A stretch of 64,000 bases of DNA from Novosphingobium sp. (lineage in GTDB: Bacteria > Pseudomonadota > Alphaproteobacteria > Sphingomonadales > Sphingomonadaceae): NCBI GenBank assembly GCA_017744735.1, contig JAGIAR010000005.1, positions 1 through 64,000 on the forward strand. The letters are read 5' to 3'. Shown one piece after another: positions 60,320 through 64,000 of this stretch. The notes under the pieces are model-generated. The model did no database searches. It was not told where the DNA came from and saw only the letters and a program-made list of their open reading frames with translations. The position numbers and the translations under genes are program-made. How positions within the stretch are numbered: position 1 is the first letter of the stretch; every line of letters begins with the position of its first letter.

Positions 60320-60862
60320 TCAGTTCGCCGTCGCGACGAGCGCCAGCCCCTTTTCCTTCGCATCGGCCGCGTCGAGACTGGTCGGCAGCGTCAGCACCAG
60401 CATGCGCGCATCGTCGAGAAAGACGTCGAGCTGGTTGATCTTGGGCACGAAGAACGCCGCCTTGCCCACGCCCGACAAATCCTCCACCTGCGGCCCGCCC
60501 GCGGCCTTGAGCGTATCGGCCATCACCGAACGGGTGGTCGCGATGCTCTCGGGCGTGTTGTCGGCCACGGGCGACCAGCGGGTCAGCACGCTCACGCGGT
60601 CGCCATCGGCCAGCGTATAGCCGCATTCGGAAACCCCGGCGGTCGCCTGGTCGGGTTCGTGGACCATCGACAGCACGCCGTCGGAAACGCCCGCCCCCAT
60701 CACTCCGGCCATTTCCGCCTTGTCGATGATCGAGCAGGCGTCGGTCGCGTTCCAGCCGGCGGGCATCCCGCCGCCGCCCGCGGCAGACCCGCCACCGCCG
60801 GCATTGTTGCAACCGGCAAGAAACACGCAGGCAAAGCCCGCGACGATCACGTTCCTCGACAT
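60320..60862 (-). CDS. Hypothetical lipoprotein of 180 aa
   Basis: The first 17 residues are a lipoprotein signal ending in the lipobox FLAGC, which makes Cys18 the acylated residue. A glycine-rich linker follows (GGGGSAAGGGG). The mature domain has ATDACSIIDKAEMAGVMG and SECGYTLADGDRVSV, with two cysteines near residues 43 and 77 that may be bonded. The DACSIIDKAE segment resembles small DUF3558-like lipoproteins, but I am not certain. It is probably anchored in the outer or inner membrane facing the periplasm. No functional partner is evident in the neighbourhood; the gene precedes nothing on its strand before the OYE hairpin. Confidence 0.82.
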   Translation of the reverse strand: MSRNVIVAGFACVFLAGCNNAGGGGSAAGGGGMPAGWNATDACSIIDKAEMAGVMGAGVSDGVLSMVHEPDQATAGVSECGYTLADGDRVSVLTRWSPVADNTPESIATTRSVMADTLKAAGGPQVEDLSGVGKAAFFVPKINQLDVFLDDARMLVLTLPTSLDAADAKEKGLALVATAN

Positions 60863-60953
60863 CTCAGCTCCTCGGTCCTCGTTGATTCCCGGGCGAGCTT
60901 AGCGGGTCGCGGATGCGGCCGATTGTAAGTTTGCCGCCTGCCGGCGCGGCGCG

Positions 60954-62732
60954 TCAGCCCTTCGGCTGTTCGACCACCCGGATCCCGAGTTCGCGCAACT
61001 GCTTGAGCGTCACTTCGCTCGGCGCGCCCATCATCAAATCCTCGCCCTTCTGGTTGAGCGGGAAGGCGATCACTTCGCGGATGTTCGGCTCGTCGGCCAG
61101 CAGCATCACGATCCGGTCGATGCCGGGGGCCGAGCCGCCGTGCGGCGGGGCGCCGAGCTTGAACGCCTCGATCATGCCCGAGAAGTTCGTCTCGACGTCC
61201 TGCTGGCTGTAGCCGGCGATCTCGAACGCCTTGTACATGATCTCCGGACGGTGGTTCCGGATCGCGCCCGAAGACAGCTCGTAGCCGTTGCAGACGATGT
61301 CGTACTGCCACGCGAGGATGTCGAGCGGGTCCTGCGTCTGCAGCGCCTCGAGCTCGCCCTGCGGCATCGAGAAGGGGTTGTGGCTGAAGTCGATCTTCTT
61401 GGCGTCTTCGTCGTATTCGAACATCGGGAAGTCGACGATCCAGCAGAACTTGAAGCAGCCCTGCTCGATCAGCCCGAGTTCCTCGCCCACGCGGGTGCGC
61501 GCGGCGCCGGCCAGCTTGGCGGCCTGGCCTTCCTTGCCCGCGGCGAAGAACAGCCCGTCGTCGGACCCGAGGCCGAGCTGCGCATAGAGCTTCTCCATCC
61601 CTTCGGCGCCGTGGTTCTTGGCGATCGGGCCGCCGAACTCGCCGCCCTTGCGGGTCACGTAGCCGAGCCCGGCAAAGCCCTCGCCGCGCGCCCAGTCGTT
61701 CATGTCGTCGAAGAACTTGCGGCTCTTGTCCGCGGTGTTCGGCGCCGGGATCACGCGGACCACGCCGCCCGAGCCGACGATCTTCTCGAACAGGCCGAAG
61801 CCCGAGCTGGTGAAGTGGTCGGTGACGTCGGTGATGATCAGCGGGTTGCGCAGGTCGGGCTTGTCGCTGCCGTATTTCAGCATCGCCTCGCGATAGGGAA
61901 TGCGCGGGAAGGTGCCCGCCGGGGTCACCGTCTTGCCGCCCGAGAACTCCTCGAACGTGCCCGCCAGCACCGGCTCGAGCGCGTTGAACACGTCTTCCTG
62001 GGTGACGTAGCTCATCTCGAAATCGAGCTGGTAGAATTCGAGGCTGCGGTCGGCGCGCAGGTCTTCGTCGCGGAAGCACGGCGCGATCTGGAAATAGCGG
62101 TCGAAGCCCGCGACCATCAGCAGCTGCTTGAACATCTGCGGCGCCTGCGGGAGCGCGTAGAACTTGCCGTTGTGCATCCGGCTGGGAACGAGGAAGTCGC
62201 GCGCGCCCTCGGGGCTCGAGGCGGCGAGGATCGGGGTCTGGAATTCGGTGAAGCCCTGCTCGGTCATCCGCTTGCGGAGCGAGGCGATCACCTGGCTGCG
62301 CAGCAGGATGTTGCGGTGCAGGCGCTCGCGGCGCAGGTCGACATAGCGATAGCGCAGGCGGATATCCTCGGGATATTCCTGCTCGCCCGCCACCGGCAGC
62401 GGCAGTTCCCCGGCGCTGCTCTGGACCGTGGCGGCGCGGGCATAGACCTCGATCTCGCCGGTCGCGAGGTTCGGGTTCACGGCTTCGGCCGCGCGGGCCT
62501 TTACCGTGCCATCGATGGTCACGACGCTTTCGAGCTTGAGCCCGTCGAGCAGCTCCAGCGCCGGGCTGTCGCTGTCGGCCACGATCTGGGTGATCCCGTA
62601 ATGATCGCGCAGGTCGACGAACAGCACCCCGCCGTGATCGCGCTTGCGATGCACCCAGCCCGAGAGGCGCACGGCCTCGCCGACGTTCGCGGCCGCCAGG
62701 CCGGCACAGGTATGGGTACGGTACGGATGCAT
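60954..62732 (-). CDS. aspS: Aspartyl-tRNA synthetase
   Basis: AspS charges tRNA-Asp (and tRNA-Asn in bacteria that use GatCAB) with aspartate. The 592 residues have the N-terminal OB-fold ([26 protein letters not shown]) and class II motif 1 around [23 protein letters not shown]. Motif 2 is [10 protein letters not shown], the bacterial GAD insertion follows, and motif 3 is [20 protein letters not shown] is characteristic. I chose MHPYRTHTC; an ATG five codons earlier is possible. The upstream gap to the divergent rnd is 165 bases and holds nothing else that I can name. Confidence 0.96.
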   Translation of the reverse strand: MHPYRTHTCAGLAAANVGEAVRLSGWVHRKRDHGGVLFVDLRDHYGITQIVADSDSPALELLDGLKLESVVTIDGTVKARAAEAVNPNLATGEIEVYARAATVQSSAGELPLPVAGEQEYPEDIRLRYRYVDLRRERLHRNILLRSQVIASLRKRMTEQGFTEFQTPILAASSPEGARDFLVPSRMHNGKFYALPQAPQMFKQLLMVAGFDRYFQIAPCFRDEDLRADRSLEFYQLDFEMSYVTQEDVFNALEPVLAGTFEEFSGGKTVTPAGTFPRIPYREAMLKYGSDKPDLRNPLIITDVTDHFTSSGFGLFEKIVGSGGVVRVIPAPNTADKSRKFFDDMNDWARGEGFAGLGYVTRKGGEFGGPIAKNHGAEGMEKLYAQLGLGSDDGLFFAAGKEGQAAKLAGAARTRVGEELGLIEQGCFKFCWIVDFPMFEYDEDAKKIDFSHNPFSMPQGELEALQTQDPLDILAWQYDIVCNGYELSSGAIRNHRPEIMYKAFEIAGYSQQDVETNFSGMIEAFKLGAPPHGGSAPGIDRIVMLLADEPNIREVIAFPLNQKGEDLMMGAPSEVTLKQLRELGIRVVEQPKG

Positions 62733-62897
62733 CGAATCACTTTCCATTCGGCCGCCGATGATGCAGGGAAAACCGGCGGTTCTGAGGGCTCGTTCAAGTG
62801 GCGGCCCTTGAGGCGAAGGCCGCCATCTTGTCAAGCCGAAGGCCCCGCTGGGGCCACCACCAGGGCTCGCCCGTCGGGTCCAAACAGAAATGCCCCG

Positions 62898-64000
62898 ATG
62901 AAGATACACGATCTGATTACGACGAGCGAGGAACTGGCAGCCCTGTGCGCCCGTCTCGCCAAGGCCGATTTCGTCACGGTCGACACCGAATTCATGCGCG
63001 AGAACACCTACTGGCCAGAGCTGTGCCTGGTGCAGATCGCCGATACCAACGAAGCCGCCGCAATCGACCCGATGGCGGAGGGGATCGATCTGACCCCGCT
63101 GCTCGAGCTGATGTGCAACAACGAGGACGTGCTCAAGGTCTTCCACGCCGGCGGGCAGGATGTGGAGATCATCTACAACCTCACCGGCAAGACCCCGCAC
63201 CCGATCTTCGACACCCAGATCGCGATGATGGCGATCAGCCAGAGCGAGCAGATCGGCTATGCCAATCTGGTCGAGGCGTGGATGGGCGTGGTGGTCGACA
63301 AGGGCGCGCGCTTCACCGACTGGGGCCGCCGCCCGCTGACCGAACGCCAGATCGAATATGCGATCGGCGACGTCACCTATCTCTCCGAGATCTTCCCCAA
63401 GATCCTCAAGAAGCTGATCAAGACCGGCCGCGGCGCGTGGCTCGACGCCGAGATGGAAAAGCTCGCCGATCCCGAGAACTACCGCAACGATCCGAACCAG
63501 GTCTGGCGCAAGATCCGCGCGCCGTCGCGCAATGCCCAGGTGCTTGGCCGGCTGCGCGACCTTGCCGCCTGGCGCGAGGCCGAGGCGCAGGACAAGAACA
63601 TCCCGCGCGGACGGATCATGCGCGACGAGACCCTCGCCGACCTCGCCAGCCATCCGCCCAAGACGCAGGAGGATCTCGCCAAGGTCCGCGGCCTTTCGGG
63701 CGCGTGGCGCGAAAACGAGATCGGCCGGCGGCTGATGAAGGTGCTCAAGAATTCCGAGCCCCTGCCCGCCAGCGAGATGCCCGAGAAGGCCCCGCGCGGC
63801 GCGCCGCTGGGCAAGGAAGGCGCGCTGGTGGCCGATTTGCTCAAGCTGCTGCTCAAGATCCGCGCGCGCGAGATCGACGTCGCCGCCCGGCTGCTGACCC
63901 GCAGCGACGAGATGGAGGCGCTGGCCGCGGGGGTGCGCAAACTGCCGATCCTCGAAGGCTGGCGCTTCGAGGTGTTCGGCCGCGACGCGCTCGAACTGGT
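62898..64000 (+). CDS. rnd: Ribonuclease D, 3' end beyond the window
   Basis: RNase D trims the 3' ends of tRNA and other stable RNA. The DEDD exonuclease domain is clear: [11 protein letters not shown] with Asp29 and Glu31, [21 protein letters not shown], and [12 protein letters not shown]. The C-terminal HRDC helices begin near residue 210 ([40 protein letters not shown]), and a second HRDC-like repeat starts before the window ends. About 367 codons are present, so only a short C-terminal piece is missing. The ATG at MKIHDLITT has no strong ribosome site. It is divergent from aspS. Confidence 0.95.
   Translation, partial: MKIHDLITTSEELAALCARLAKADFVTVDTEFMRENTYWPELCLVQIADTNEAAAIDPMAEGIDLTPLLELMCNNEDVLKVFHAGGQDVEIIYNLTGKTPHPIFDTQIAMMAISQSEQIGYANLVEAWMGVVVDKGARFTDWGRRPLTERQIEYAIGDVTYLSEIFPKILKKLIKTGRGAWLDAEMEKLADPENYRNDPNQVWRKIRAPSRNAQVLGRLRDLAAWREAEAQDKNIPRGRIMRDETLADLASHPPKTQEDLAKVRGLSGAWRENEIGRRLMKVLKNSEPLPASEMPEKAPRGAPLGKEGALVADLLKLLLKIRAREIDVAARLLTRSDEMEALAAGVRKLPILEGWRFEVFGRDALEL

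Overview
The window is GC-rich, tightly packed chromosomal DNA from an alphaproteobacterium. It looks like a member of the Sphingomonadales, close to the Erythrobacteraceae. The reasons are 5-aminolevulinate synthase (the C4 haem route), the carboxyspermidine-type polyamine genes, many short ATGA/GTGA overlaps, frequent GTG/TTG starts, and protein sequences that read as sphingomonad housekeeping enzymes. The genus assignment is inference. I see no rRNA operon, CRISPR array, insertion sequence or prophage. The DNA is ordinary core genome with a few small accessory islets.

Layout. 1-3.4 kb: the start of ahcY with a repeat-rich leader, a secreted protein, a 1-Cys peroxiredoxin, folE, a hemerythrin, tRNA-Arg(ACG) and a MutT-type Nudix hydrolase. 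3.4-3.9 kb: two orphan Flp pilins. 4-9.5 kb: accA, xerD, a large exported protein and a 50-residue membrane protein on the minus strand, divergent from aroK-aroB. 9.5-21.3 kb: DUF488 protein, POT peptide transporter, bioB, esterase, enoyl-CoA hydratase, pccB, ctaG, glutathione reductase, ArsR regulator, ybaK, a compositionally odd small gene and pgi. 21.5-24 kb: the lepB-rnc-era operon. 24-33.5 kb: TonB-like protein, MFS pump, topA, a membrane protein, dprA-plsY, divergent murI, then hemA.

33.6-41 kb carries an 1101-residue protein joining GH18-like, NodB deacetylase and GT2 domains, an HWE-type histidine kinase, a PDZ/membrane/GAF protein without a kinase domain, and a class V aminotransferase. 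41-46 kb is a polyamine block: ornithine-type decarboxylase, carboxynorspermidine decarboxylase, a DUF486 membrane protein and carboxynorspermidine dehydrogenase, with palindromic repeats in the gap. 46-49.5 kb holds a threonine/serine dehydratase, tandem MAPEG proteins, a VapBC pair with a clear palindromic operator, and trxB. 49.5-53.5 kb is a trehalose operon (otsB, GH15, otsA). 53.6-64 kb has an adenylate-forming ligase, tRNA-Met, a 2'-5' ligase-like protein, the acpP-fabF-mltG cluster, an old-yellow-enzyme homologue, a lipoprotein, aspS and the start of rnd.

No whole new gene system stands out. The most interesting unexplained signals are non-coding. (1) The ahcY 5' leader has four mutually complementary GGGCGG/CCGCCC blocks that could switch between a terminator, an anti-terminator and a start-site-masking hairpin. 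(2) A related upstream module with the core GT(C/A)AC(A/T)TGTGT(C/A)A lies in the same orientation in front of lepB, acpP and the DUF486 gene; two of the three copies extend into about 150 bp of similar DNA. (3) A palindromic repeat appears to have been absorbed into the 5' end of murI.
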